Assembly: GCA_907165275.2 (NCBI GenBank)
Contig: OU015651.1
Coordinates: 12,298,501 to 12,362,500, forward strand
Direction: 5' to 3'
Length of the DNA: 64,000 bases
Source: Zygaena filipendulae
Taxonomy: Eukaryota; Arthropoda; Insecta; Lepidoptera; Zygaenidae
Shown: piece after piece, positions 53,980 to 64,000 of the stretch
Numbering within the stretch: the stretch's first letter is position 1
Layout: every line of letters begins with the position of its first letter
Position numbers and translations under genes: made by a program
Notes under the pieces: model-generated
Told to the model about the DNA's origin: nothing
What the model saw: the letters and a program-made list of their open reading frames with translations, nothing else
The model's database searches: none

Positions 53980-54286
53980 CGATTTTACAGAAAAATTTTC
54001 GCCACAACTGTCCTGCTCTATTGTTCATCAGTTCTTCGAAAGATGTGTCCCGCTTTCTGCCACTTGAGGTTTGCTATTCTTCGGGCTGTGTCAGTAACCC
54101 TGGTTCGCCTGCGGATTTTCACATTTCTGATACGATCCCGCAACGAAACTCCGAACAAGTCATTGTTCCACTGTCGGTCGGTCGGTATACTGATTGGCTC
54201 TATAGTTCTGGCAGTATAGGTAAGCAAGGAGGTATAATAACGTTAACGAAAATGAAATTGTAACCGCACCGCGTAGCGTCCGTAAA

Positions 54287-54424
54287 GCCCGCTCCACATT
54301 CACGCGAGAATCTTGGGAGAACGCGAGAAAGCCACGAGAAACGGCGGAGAACATCGGCTCCACATTCACGTTCTTGTGGTTTTCTCGCGTTCTAGCAAGG
54401 TTCTCGCGTGAATGTGGAGCGGGC
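54287..54424. mobile_element. Foldback MITE, GCCCGCTCCACATTC ends
   Basis: Inverted arms read gcccgctccacattcacgcg, then agaa-cttg-agaacgcgagaaa. A third partial copy of gctccacattcacg lies inside at about 54358-54370. 138 bp. Confidence 0.82.
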
Positions 54425-55137
54425 ATAATAACATTACTGCGTCGCGTCTCATGGGAACTCGGGCGATGCCGATGTCTTGATGGTATACCTACGTACAAAG
54501 TAAGTCATCGTTTTAATACTGTGCTTTATATCACTCGCTCTCTCGCATATTAAATTTGCTCACCGGATTCCAGCCGTTATTACTTTTAAGGTCTTGTTGT
54601 TGTTATACCTACGTGGGTAAATAAAAATGTCTACCTAATCTTTTTTCGTTTTTTATATTAACAATGAAGAGGTTAAAACTGTTACAGAAGTGGCGTCATT
54701 TAAATCAAATTGTAACTTGTAAACGAATGCTGTGCTATGTACCTATTAAATATGTATTTATGTATGTATTTTTATGTTTGTGAAATATTCCTGGAAATTA
54801 ATAGGTTAATTATCTTTGTGTCTTTATCTTTTAGTTTATTAGTATTTTAATATTATTATTATTCGTTTTTTTCATTGGTTGCCCACCCCATACTTCTTAA
54901 TATTTCTCTTTCAAATCTATATAATTAACTGTTAGAGAATGGCGCGAGGCATTAAGTTCGCCATATTTTGTACCTTTTGTGCAAAAATTATAAAATAAAT
55001 AAATGCTGAGATTGGCATTAAACTCTAACATAATACGTACACACTACACAGCTGTAATTTTAAACAACACAACACCACAACATCTAGGTACCTATAAGAC
55101 TTACCTATAAGTAATGTCTAAGTAAATGTATTAAGTA

Positions 55138-55333
55138 CTAGCTGTGCCTCGCGGTTTCACCCGCGGTAATTTCAGAGTTCCCGCGGGAATCCCGAGATAT
55201 AAAGTACCTTATGTCCTTCTCTGTACCCTGACAACGTGCATGCCAATTTTCATCCAAATCCGTTCAGCCGTTTGCGTGATTGAGTAACAAACATCCAAAC
55301 ATCCACACTTTCACATTTATAATATTAGTAGGA
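55138..55333 (-). mobile_element. Helitron-like element, main family, complete
   Basis: A|CTAG ... GGA|T, 196 bp, both flanks intact. Good reference copy: hairpin cgcggtttcacccgcg at its 3' side. Confidence 0.85.
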
Positions 55334-55898
55334 TAAACATAGATCAAAATTACATGCAAATTGAAGAATAAATCTAATTGATGAGTTAAGTTCGCGCCGA
55401 GAAACGTAGATAGTTATAAGCTGCTTTTGCCACACCTGAAATATCAACTCTGCGCTTAATGAAGTTTTATGCCTTTTAATTTCTTTTTCAATGGGTAGGT
55501 AACAGATGTACAATGATAATTATATGTATATAACTTATAAACGTAATATTATACGGATTGGAACGGGTCTTTATTCAATTTTGGTTAAAAAAAAAGTATC
55601 TTTTTTTATGAATAAAAGTATTCAAATGCGCAAATAAGAATAAACCATGCATTGCCATCCAAACTAAACGTGTAGTTATACAAAATTTCAGCTTCAATCG
55701 GTTGAAGATATCTGCTTTAAAATTGAGTTTCAAGATTCCAGCCGTACAAAAATAGGTAGTCATACATACATTGCAAGTTAAATAAAAGCTTTTAATAATA
55801 TGTCGTCACAAACTCAATTTTAAACTCCACTACCTACTTAATTTGGAACAGACAGAGGACCTATTCAGCACACGCAAACACAACGCCGCACCGCTCTA

Positions 55899-56113
55899 TC
55901 TTACTAATATTGTAAACGCGAAAGTTTGTAAGAATGTATGGATGGATGGATGGATGTTTGTTACTCATTCACGCAAAAACTACTGGATGGATTTAAATGA
56001 AACTTTACAATAATATAGCTTATACATCAGATTAACACATAGGGTACTTTTTATCCCGGAATTTCCGCGGGAACTCTGAAATTAACGCGGGTGAAACCGC
56101 GGGGCACAGCTAG
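55899..56113 (+). mobile_element. Helitron-like element with (GGAT)n
   Basis: A|TC-ttactaatattgtaaacgc to ggggcacag-CTAG|T, 215 bp, with five ggat units near 55939. Confidence 0.85.
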
Positions 56114-56339
56114 TAATCTATAAAAGTGTTCCCTCATATTGGGAACCCCTGTTGGGAGCCATGATTAGTTAAAAAAATGGTGACAGACAGTGATAGCATA
56201 TTATATGACTGCATGTGTGCGAAGGTGATGGCATGAGCGCGCGATAAAATAAAACGAACAAAAAGTTATAGTTATAAAGCAAATTATGGTTTGTCATTTA
56301 ATTAAGTGAAATTCTAACTTGGTCAATATTTAGTAAATA

Positions 56340-56543
56340 CTAGCTGTCCCCCGCGGTTTCACTCGAAGAAATTTCGGAGTTCCCACGGGAATTCCAGGAT
56401 AAAATATAAATATAAACCTTCCTCATGAATTACTCTATCTATTGGTGAAAACCGCATGAAAATCCGTTGCGTAGTTTTAAGGATCTAAGCATACATAGGG
56501 ACAGACAGACAGCGTGAAGCGACTTTGTTTTATACTATGTAGT
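56340..56543 (-). mobile_element. Helitron-like element, CATAGGGACAGA subfamily
   Basis: A|CTAG-ctgtcccccgcggttt, aaccttcctcatgaattact and catagggacagacagacag. Confidence 0.72.
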
Positions 56544-57269
56544 GATACCTTTACCCTTTTTATTAAAGCCACTCTTGAATTTCCATAGACACTGTTTATA
56601 GGTTACAAACATCAAACATTCTGCGATAAAAGCAGAGGCTATATGTACCTACTATTCCTATATAGCCACTGTTTTTTCCTCGTATCAAGAAAATTTATTG
56701 GAACCGTGTTTTGGCTTTACCTAATAATACGCTCAATTATTAACATGTAAGCAATTAGCTATGAAACGTAGATTATCTATTAATATTTCTAGAAGTATTT
56801 ATTCTAAATAATTATCTACCATTTATGACTTTTTAAAATGTAAAAATAACAATTAGCTAACATAACGGTACCCTCTGGCGTTTGGAACCGTATGTATCCG
56901 CTTCTGGATCTAGTAGGTATTTTACAATATAACTTCTGAAACTTTAAAGAAAAATATAACCAATATTTTTTATTTCCTACATCATTTCTCTAGTATCGAT
57001 AGGTATAGACATACGTAAGTATAGAGAACTAGGTATACCGAGGCGGGACTGGTCTGACTCTGTCATAGATGAACTGAATTGACCCTCTGGTCCCGGTTTC
57101 GGATTATGTCAAACAAGTTGCAACGGACAACGGCTACCAAAAACCGCGGTGCCCGCATGAAACCAGGCCTGCAACTGAGCGTCGCTTCGTTAGAAGCTAC
57201 ATCTATATGTATCTATCTAAAACTGTAGAGAGGTCAATTCTGTACATTGAATATATATTCAAAATTAAT

Positions 57270-57902
57270 ATTGGAGGATGAATGGTGATCGATACTGATG
57301 CCAAAAATGCAATCAGTAAATTTTTTGTCTGTCTGTCTGTCTGTCTGTATGTGCACGCATGGGTCAAAAACTACTGAAGGGATTTTAACCAAACTTGGTA
57401 CGATAGTAGTCCATACTCCTGGGCAGGCTATAGGCTATATAACATAACGCTAAGACACATAGGAGCTGAGAAGTGACGATGAATTTGAAGCAAGTCGGAT
57501 GAAAATGCGCTTTCGAGCACTTATTCTCGCATACACGCAAAAACCGCTGAACGGATTTGGATGAAATTTGCACGTTGTCAGGGGTACAGAGAAGAACATA
57601 GGGTACTTTTCATCCCAGAATTCCCGCGGGAACTCCGAATATAAAACGCAGGTAAAACGTGAACGGCTGGTACACTTTCGCTAATCCTTTTTTGTTGTTA
57701 TTGTTAGGAGAAGAACAATAAAAGAAGTTTGGAGTTTCTGCGGGAATTCCTAAACTCACGTGGGTAAATTTTCCAAATGGTTGGACCGAGTTTGACGGGA
57801 CTTTCACTGATTATCTGATGTTATAAGGAGTAAATTAGGCAACTTTGGAGTTCCTGCGGGAATCCCGAAACTCACGCGGGTGAAACCGCGGGGCACAGCT
57901 AG
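57270..57902 (+). mobile_element. Nested Helitron-like pieces
   Basis: Three parts in the same orientation: a head with (CTGT)n at 57326-57347, a main-family middle (57540-57665), and a 3' end from the 305-bp subfamily finishing ggggcacag-CTAG|T at 57902. Confidence 0.6.
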
Positions 57903-58333
57903 TAATACATATATCGCATTGTTCATGTTCAATACGAATTGTTGTAAAGTAGCTACTATATTGTATTGGTGCATTAATTTATTTTGCACTGTTTTTTGTT
58001 ATACAAACTACTTTTCAAGTTCGACGCACTATGGCCACGCTCGTTACGTGGCTCTTATTCTGCTGAGGTGCTTTTTACTTAGCATTACCGCACTAGTGCT
58101 TTTTAGTTTACAAATCTCAGCACGGAGTTTTTATGATATACGCGTGAAAATTGCTCACTTGTATACCTTTGTGTTTGTACTTCTCTAATGTTAGAGATGA
58201 CTAGATTTCAACTCATACAAATGGAATATAAACTCTAGTGATCTCTAGAATTCTCTAGACGCTTAGGTTTACTTACGGGTTGACAGTTATAAATTACATA
58301 AGTCTAGCACTTGCTGTCTCAGAAAGGATATTA

Positions 58334-58425
58334 CTAGCTATTCTCCGTAGCTTCACCCGCGCAAATGTGAAAATTCACCCGAGATTTCTGGGATATCCTA
58401 TGTGTTAAACCAGAACACATTTTGA
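58334..58425 (-). mobile_element. Helitron-like fragment
   Basis: A|CTAG-ctattctccgtagcttcacc; short 3' portion. Confidence 0.4.
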
Positions 58426-59057
58426 GTGTTTATCTAAATATAATATTAACAAAAAAAATAGTTAGTGTCGTTACAAATATTATCAGTGTAGGTACCTAAC
58501 TACCTATGTATTATAAAAAAAATATTCGTCTCTCAAAGGAAATGCTCACAGACAAGACTATCCCTCGTTTGACGCTGAAGAATTGTAGACCAGTCAGTGC
58601 AATATTGTCACCGTGGATTTGCTCTATAAATCTTTGAACCTGGAATAATGAAAATCAAATAAATAAATGTATCCGTACTGGATAAGATAATTTTATTAGT
58701 TTTATGCACGAATCTATTTACGCCATTCGTGACTCCATTGACTTTCTTACAAAATCATCATTCATCATCATCCAATCATTTCGTCCAATTTTAGATTTTA
58801 ACTTTCCTTCGTGTAGAAAAACGTAATGAGCGGACATATTAAGGTATATCTTTATGCTAAGCATGATGCGTATATTAAATTACAGTTCTACCGTCCCTTT
58901 ACCCTATCGTACGAAACTATTGCTTAATCCTTATCAATTTTCTCAGTGTATTGAAAAGTTAGAAACAGTTTGTTGCTTTGGCAAGGAAAAACGACGAATT
59001 TACATAAAGAATCTATTTGTGTCTTGTAGGTTATTATGAAAGGCTGCGATGCAATCT

Positions 59058-59398
59058 GAACTTACATCGAACAGTAGGAAGTCGAACCTACATTATAGGG
59101 CAACCTACCTCAATACCTCAATACAGTAGTAAATTGAATCTACTTCCATTATTCATATATTATGGCAAATATCCAGCAATGTTGACCTACCTCGATACAG
59201 TTGGAGGTCGTATCTACATTCTACGGCAATCATTTTGCAATGTTGACCTACCTCGATACAGAAGAAGGTTAAATCAAAATTGGGAATACAGCATTCATCG
59301 AACAATAGAAGGCCGAATCTACATCATATTTATGGCAAATATCAAGCAACTTTGACCTACCTCGATACAGTAAGAGGTCGTATCTACATCATACAATG
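59058..59398 (+). repeat. Degenerate minisatellite
   Basis: The motif gttgacctacctcgatacag recurs at 59181, 59242 and, slightly changed, 59351. The partner motif aggtcgtatctacat recurs near 59072, 59202, 59308 and 59373 with variants. The unit is roughly 60-65 bp, with one interval carrying extra sequence. Confidence 0.7.
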
Positions 59399-59830
59399 CA
59401 AATATTGGCTTGCGGCTGGCGCTGTGCACGTTTGACAGTATCAACGAAACTGCCAGTGATCTCAGGACCAAGAAACCGAATGAGTAAACGAAATATACCG
59501 CTTGCTCATACCCGCCTAGTGGTCTGCAATGAAACGATGTCATGATAATGAGATAACTATACTAGCTGTTCCCAGCGGTTATTATTTTAGCTGATGAACG
59601 ACTATTTATTGTGATAATTACGATGATATTATTTCTACTTAGTCGTATCCTGTTATAGAACCTTTCATCCCTCGGGTGTGGTATAAAAAAACTTAAGAAG
59701 TAGTTAGGTATACTTTTCGAGGTGAAAAAATAAATGTAGCGCTCGTGTCTCTTTAGTTGACGCGCGTCACTTCTAATTTTTGCTAAGAAGTTACTTTCAA
59801 CGTTTAAAAAGTATAATTTTTTATAAAATA

Positions 59831-60012
59831 CTAGCTGTCCCCCGCGGTTCCACCCGCGGTAATTTCGGAGTTCAAATATAAACCTTCCTCATGAATTACT
59901 CATCTATTGGTAAAATCCGTTGCGTAGTTTTAAAGGTCTAAGCATACATACTATGTATTTTATAGTGACAGACAGCGGAAAGCGACTTTGTCTTATACTA
60001 TGTAGTGATATA
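59831..60012 (-). mobile_element. Helitron-like element, CATAGGGACAGA subfamily, shortened
   Basis: A|CTAG-ctgtcccccgcggttc, then a deletion, then aaccttcctcatgaattact. Confidence 0.62.
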
Positions 60013-60328
60013 ATTTTTGGATCATGGCTCATTTCATTATAATAACGTATATTCAACTGAGCCACAACAATATTGGCCACTCAGTTGGTAAATCACCTTT
60101 ATGTATTAGTTGCTAGTGTTGAATGTTAACACTATCGCAATTTCTTACCTGTTATCCGTTCCTTCATGACATAAAGGAGATGCTTTAATGCCACCTCTGA
60201 AAACGAAACAGCTCTATATTATCGGGACAAGGTAACGACATTACAAAATATAGAACCAATTGAAAAACTTTAGCTCGGTAGCTAGAAAAACTAATTACAT
60301 CTGTAAAAACAAAATTTTAACAAAAAAA

Positions 60329-60811
60329 AAAACTAAAATCGACTTCACAACACACAAAAACGCACGACTCAAAAAAGTTAAAAATAACAAAATACCGAAT
60401 TAATGTGCTACCTACTGATCGGTTTGAAGTCGGTGCCAAGCCAGGCAGTGTCAGCTGAGAGCGGACCTGGCTTGGCACCGACTTCAAACCGATCAGTAGG
60501 TAGCACATTAAATCGGTATTTTGTTTTTTTTTTTCACTTTTAAGTGGGTAGATTTATAAAGTGACAATTTATCTATCCAAATCGCTTTAGCTGTGTCTGT
60601 GAGATTTTAAGTGTTCGCTCGATTTCTCTAAGATCCCATCATCACATCCTGATTTCATGACAATGGGACCACCTCGGGAGTATATACTTTCAAACAAAAA
60701 AGAACTTTTCAAATCGGCCCAGCCGTCTTCGAGTAATCGCTTAACAAACATACAAAAAAAAACAACATATAGTCGTATTGAGAACCTCCTCCTTTTTTGG
60801 AAGTCGGTTAA
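60329..60811. mobile_element. Element with CGACTTC inverted ends, copy 2
   Basis: The same right end (gaacctcctcc...gaagtcggtta) and left end as copy 1. It contains a 59-nt near-perfect inverted repeat (60387-60524). Confidence 0.65.
60387..60524. repeat. Near-perfect inverted repeat, 59-nt arms
   Basis: Left arm 60387-60445 and right arm 60466-60524 are reverse complements with one mismatch, separated by 20 bp. The arms contain gtgctacctactgatcggtt and gaagtcggtgccaagccagg. Confidence 0.92.
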
Positions 60812-61274
60812 TAATTAATATTACTATTCGTCACGTCAAAATCCCACCAGTGGGCGCTGAGCCTGAAAGGATTTGTTAATGTTTAAGCCGGATAGCACTA
60901 GCTGAAACAGATCCTAATAGAGCTAGCGAAGCTGCTTGAATGATCTGTAGAACCATTATATTTACTCAAGAGTGTGCAGCAACTGAAGACAAATGAAGAA
61001 AAGATTGTTGGCAAACGAAACGAAGATTATGCCGCTGATGACGTCATCGATTCGCTTAACTAGGTAGGTGAGTCTGCTATAATCCTCTCGGACGGAACGC
61101 CAGAAGGATGTCGGTACATACTGAAACATCGGTAAAGTACACTATACCTGTACATACTCGTAACTTTCTTGAAACTTATTCAACAAAATATGTATCTGCT
61201 CATATTTTGTGTAGAAAGAAACGTATAATATCTTATTATTATTTTTGTACTTATTATAATGATCGTATTTATTA

Positions 61275-61497
61275 CTAGCTGTGCCCCGCGGATTCACCCG
61301 CCGTAAAATCAGAGTTCCCGCGGGAATTCCAGGATAAAAAGTACCCTATGTGTTAATCTGATGTATAAGCTATATTATTGTAAAGTTTCATTTAAATCCA
61401 TTCAGTAGTTTTTGCGTGAAAGAGTAACAAACATCCATCCATCCATCCATCCATACGTACTTACAAAATTTCGCGTTTATAATACATATTAGTAGGA
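61275..61497 (-). mobile_element. Helitron-like element with (CATC)n
   Basis: A|CTAG ... GGA|T, 223 bp, with five catc units near 61435. Closest to the 14106 and 55899 copies. Confidence 0.82.
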
Positions 61498-62103
61498 TTA
61501 TGAAAATGAATTAGGTAGGTACATGACGATGAACATAAAAAAAAGAACACAGACAAAAGCATTTAAAACTTTTTCATTACTCATGCTCGGAAAGTAGGTC
61601 TGAAGTTGCCTGAGAAGCGGGTTGAAAGTAGCTCTTTTCAGCCCTAGGGAGAATCGCTTTCAACTGACAACTGTCAAATTATTAAAAAAAAACTAGGTCT
61701 ATTTTCACATTTCTATTGAACCATGTTCCAACTTTCTATACAGCCAGCGCCATGTAAAATTGAAATAACGTAAAGTTTAAGTAGGTATTAAATAAAATAA
61801 AATTCACTCATTTTTTCTTAAGCTAATTAATTTATTAAAATATAAATAATATTATTTTTATTTTCTTTAATTAATACTTAATAATTAAAGAAAATATTTT
61901 TTTAGATGACTTTATTATAATTTAGGTCGCCACAATGTAAATAAAAAATACTGGCTGAATAGCTAGCCGGTCAAAGAAAAAGAAATAGGTGGGAAAGCGT
62001 CAAGCGACTATCCAATCTTCACTCATTTTTTCTTTAGCTAATTCCTATTTTTATTTTGACTTTCCTTGCATTCGTAATGAAAAGCACAGTGTTACCCTCG
62101 GGA

Positions 62104-62192
62104 GAAAGTAACTTATTTAGTGCCTCGAACTATTGGCGCCCTCGCTACGCTCGGGCGCCAAACCCCGTCTCGGCACTAAATGAGTTACTTTC
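62104..62192. repeat. Nested hairpin repeat
   Basis: The outer arms gaaagtaacttatttagtgc (62104) and the inverse (62172-62192) pair over 21 nt with one mismatch. The inner arms ggcgccc and gggcgcc (62135-62159) form a second GC-rich stem. Confidence 0.82.
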
Positions 62193-62830
62193 ACCCCTTG
62201 GATAACAATGTACTATTACACAATCAATCAAATCAAATTGAATAAAAGTTCTCACCGTTCCTCTAATCGCATTGATTCTTCCGTTGATTTGATTCAATCT
62301 TGAAGTTAAATAAAAACTCACGCAAATGACGAATATATTTGCAAAGTTCCAATTGAATGTACATTGTATGTTTAACAACTGCGAAGAGAAAGTAAGTACT
62401 TTACTTAAGCGTACTTAACGAAGTAATGTTTGAAATTATGTGCCTACGTGGATTCAATTCTCTACAAAGGTGGGTTGGGCCCGAAAAATTTCTTCTGCTC
62501 TAGATATGCTGAACACGCAAAAGGGATTTATGGCTTATAAAATATTGTATTACATTGTAAGGTACTACATAAGTTTATTAATAAAAATATTAAGTATTCA
62601 TAACATACAATCCATAATTGATAATAGGTACTAAACGGAAAGATTTTATTAAAAAGTCCTTACTGTGGATTTAAACTATGTAGATATCTACGAACTTATG
62701 TATCCGCCAAATTGGACTCATAAAAATAGTTTATGGACGAATCTCTATAACCAATTTCATTCATAATGTTGTACAGACTACAGACACCTACAATAAACAT
62801 TTATTTTTATTTAATTATATATTTAACAAT

Positions 62831-63005
62831 AGGGATGTTGACAACTCAAAATTCTAATTAGTCCGTCAGTTAGAAAGTTAAAAATCATCAGACACGCATT
62901 TTTTTTATTTTTCAAATAAATGAAAATACACAGAGATAAAACGCATTAAAGTTTAGGGTGGGGGCTCGTGACGTCACTTACGGCTACAAGCCGCCATACA
63001 AACTG
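62831..63005. mobile_element. Truncated second copy of the ATGTGGACTA MITE
   Basis: Shares attctaattagtccgtcagt and the gggctcgtgacgtcact region with the 36.5-kb copy in the same orientation. It stops abruptly near 63005, where TCGA-rich sequence begins. Confidence 0.68.
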
Positions 63006-63009
63006 CACT

Positions 63010-63200
63010 GGGAGGCAATTCTCACACATTCGAAGTAGACTCGAACTCGAGATGAAGTTCAAATTCGAACATTAAATCGAGATGAAGTCAAGTTGAGCTA
63101 TTCTCGACATGTCGAAGTCGACATTTCTCGAATGAAAGCCGTTCGAACTGCTTCGACTGGTCGGGAGCGGTCGAGACATAAATTTCGAATTCGAATCTTC
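63010..63200. repeat. TCGA-rich sequence
   Basis: Dense tcgaa and ttcga words over about 190 bp, with a second such patch at 63897-63985. The outer parts (ttctcacacattcgaagtag and, inverted, ttctcaacacaaatcgaac) suggest inverted ends of one element spanning 63018-63932, but the match is weak. Confidence 0.4.
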
Positions 63201-63226
63201 TTAGATGTCCAATAGCGCGAGCGGCG

Positions 63227-63414
63227 TCGTGCGTGACAGTTGTTGTTGTTTTTTATGTTCGCCCCTTCTGGGACAGGCGAGGGCTATTGAGCCATACAGC
63301 CAATCGTGCGTGACAGTTTCAGAAGTTGTTGTTGTTTTTTATCTTCGCCCCTTCTGGGATAGGCAAGGGCTGTTGAACCATGCAGCCAAGTCATAAGTTA
63401 CAGTTTCAGAAGTT
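63227..63414 (+). repeat. Tandem duplication, about 80-bp units
   Basis: Two units beginning tcgtgcgtgacagt and containing ttcgccccttctggga then ggcnagggctnttga occupy 63227-63303 and 63304-63390, followed by a short third start. Confidence 0.82.
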
Positions 63415-64000
63415 TATTATGTATTTGTAAATATACTCTGTGAAGTGCTATGGTGGTAATTAACTGCAACTTTATCGCTAAAAGTTCCGGCTAAGCATCG
63501 AAATGAATCTCAGCAACGCACTTAGATGAAAATATAACTCAAGAAAAAAAAGAACAAAAGAATCTTAGTTCATACAGCCAATTCAGAAGGTATGGACTAA
63601 GATTCCTTTGCCTTCGCCAAAAAGAGTAAAAACAAAAACTAATATTATGCTTCACGATCCATACTACGCAAACTAATTTAAACAAAATTAAAGTGATGAT
63701 GTAAAAGTGATAAAAGTAAGAACTTTTCTTTTTTTTGGTACAAACATATTATAAAATATGTTAGTTCTTGATATAAAACGATGCACACCATTTAAAAACT
63801 ATAAATAGCTGCTGTCGTTTTAGCTCCGGATGAATCGTGTAGAATGGAATGGATACGGCTTTCGAATAAGCTTTTACTGGCAACATTTTACACTCTATAC
63901 TCGAAGTCTAGTTCGATTTGTGTTGAGAATAGGAGATACGAAGAAACCGGTTCGAGTATCGAGATTTTGTGGTCGACATAGGGATCGAACAGCAAACTCG

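Larger units (their letters stand above)
49191..64000. other. Gene-free region downstream of GR-B
   Basis: About 14.8 kb without a supportable gene. It contains a piggyBac-like relic, many Helitron-like copies, foldback elements, a minisatellite near 59 kb and TCGA-rich repeats near 63 kb. Small open frames were inspected and show no domain. Confidence 0.6.

Noticed and set aside
54160..54498. 112-codon minus-strand open frame
   Set aside because: It runs through a foldback MITE; the basic, repetitive composition comes from the inverted arms.
57050..57200. GC-richer segment as a possible exon
   Set aside because: No frame combined a good acceptor and donor with a recognisable motif.
59017..59355. 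112-codon + strand open frame with repeated RIYI words
   Set aside because: The repeats are the minisatellite units translated; no family resemblance and no splice support.
60820..61140. Possible retroelement or gene fragment
   Set aside because: Open frames are short, and I could not match any reverse transcriptase, integrase or capsid motif.

Overview
The window is a stretch of an insect nuclear genome, almost certainly a moth or butterfly. It is AT-rich and the genes are split into short exons by ordinary GT-AG introns. Dozens of short dispersed elements ending in a GC-rich hairpin plus CTAG, typical of lepidopteran genomes, are scattered through introns and intergenic DNA. There is no bacterial, organellar or viral architecture and no long uninterrupted ORF, so nearly all genes had to be built exon by exon from splice sites, reading phase and family motifs.

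Three genes are supported, all on the + strand. (1) 226-16129: the last six exons of a class A amine GPCR of the 5-HT2 serotonin-receptor type (TM5, a long third intracellular loop, TM6 with CWAP, TM7 with NPIIY, C-tail). Upstream exons (TM1-TM4) lie outside the window. (2) 28822-36448: a nine-exon gustatory receptor of the insect sugar-receptor clade (here GR-A), about 428 aa. (3) 42287-49190: its tandem paralogue (GR-B), nine exons recognised, start codon unresolved. The two GRs share the same intron phases and nearly the same exon lengths, so they arose by tandem duplication.

The intervals between are mobile DNA. A broken Tc1-like DD34E transposon with about 135-bp inverted repeats and TA duplications (38728-40384) lies between the two GRs. 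A piggyBac-like element with TTAA ends and a gutted transposase (49662-51248) lies just downstream of GR-B. Also present are a tRNA-derived SINE with a 10-bp target duplication (32422-32701), several foldback or MITE families, many Helitron-like non-autonomous elements (5' TC, 3' hairpin plus CTAG/CTAA, inserted between A and T), several strong palindromes, and a degenerate minisatellite near 59 kb.

The genes do not form an operon or a shared pathway. The serotonin receptor is a neuromodulatory signalling protein; the two GRs are chemosensory ion-channel-type receptors that probably act as sugar-receptor subunits. I saw no convincing novel system. The more interesting points are the two length-multiple-of-3 cassette exons in the serotonin receptor's third intracellular loop, the alternative donor in GR-A exon 5, the changed C-terminal signature of GR-B, and several near-perfect palindromes.
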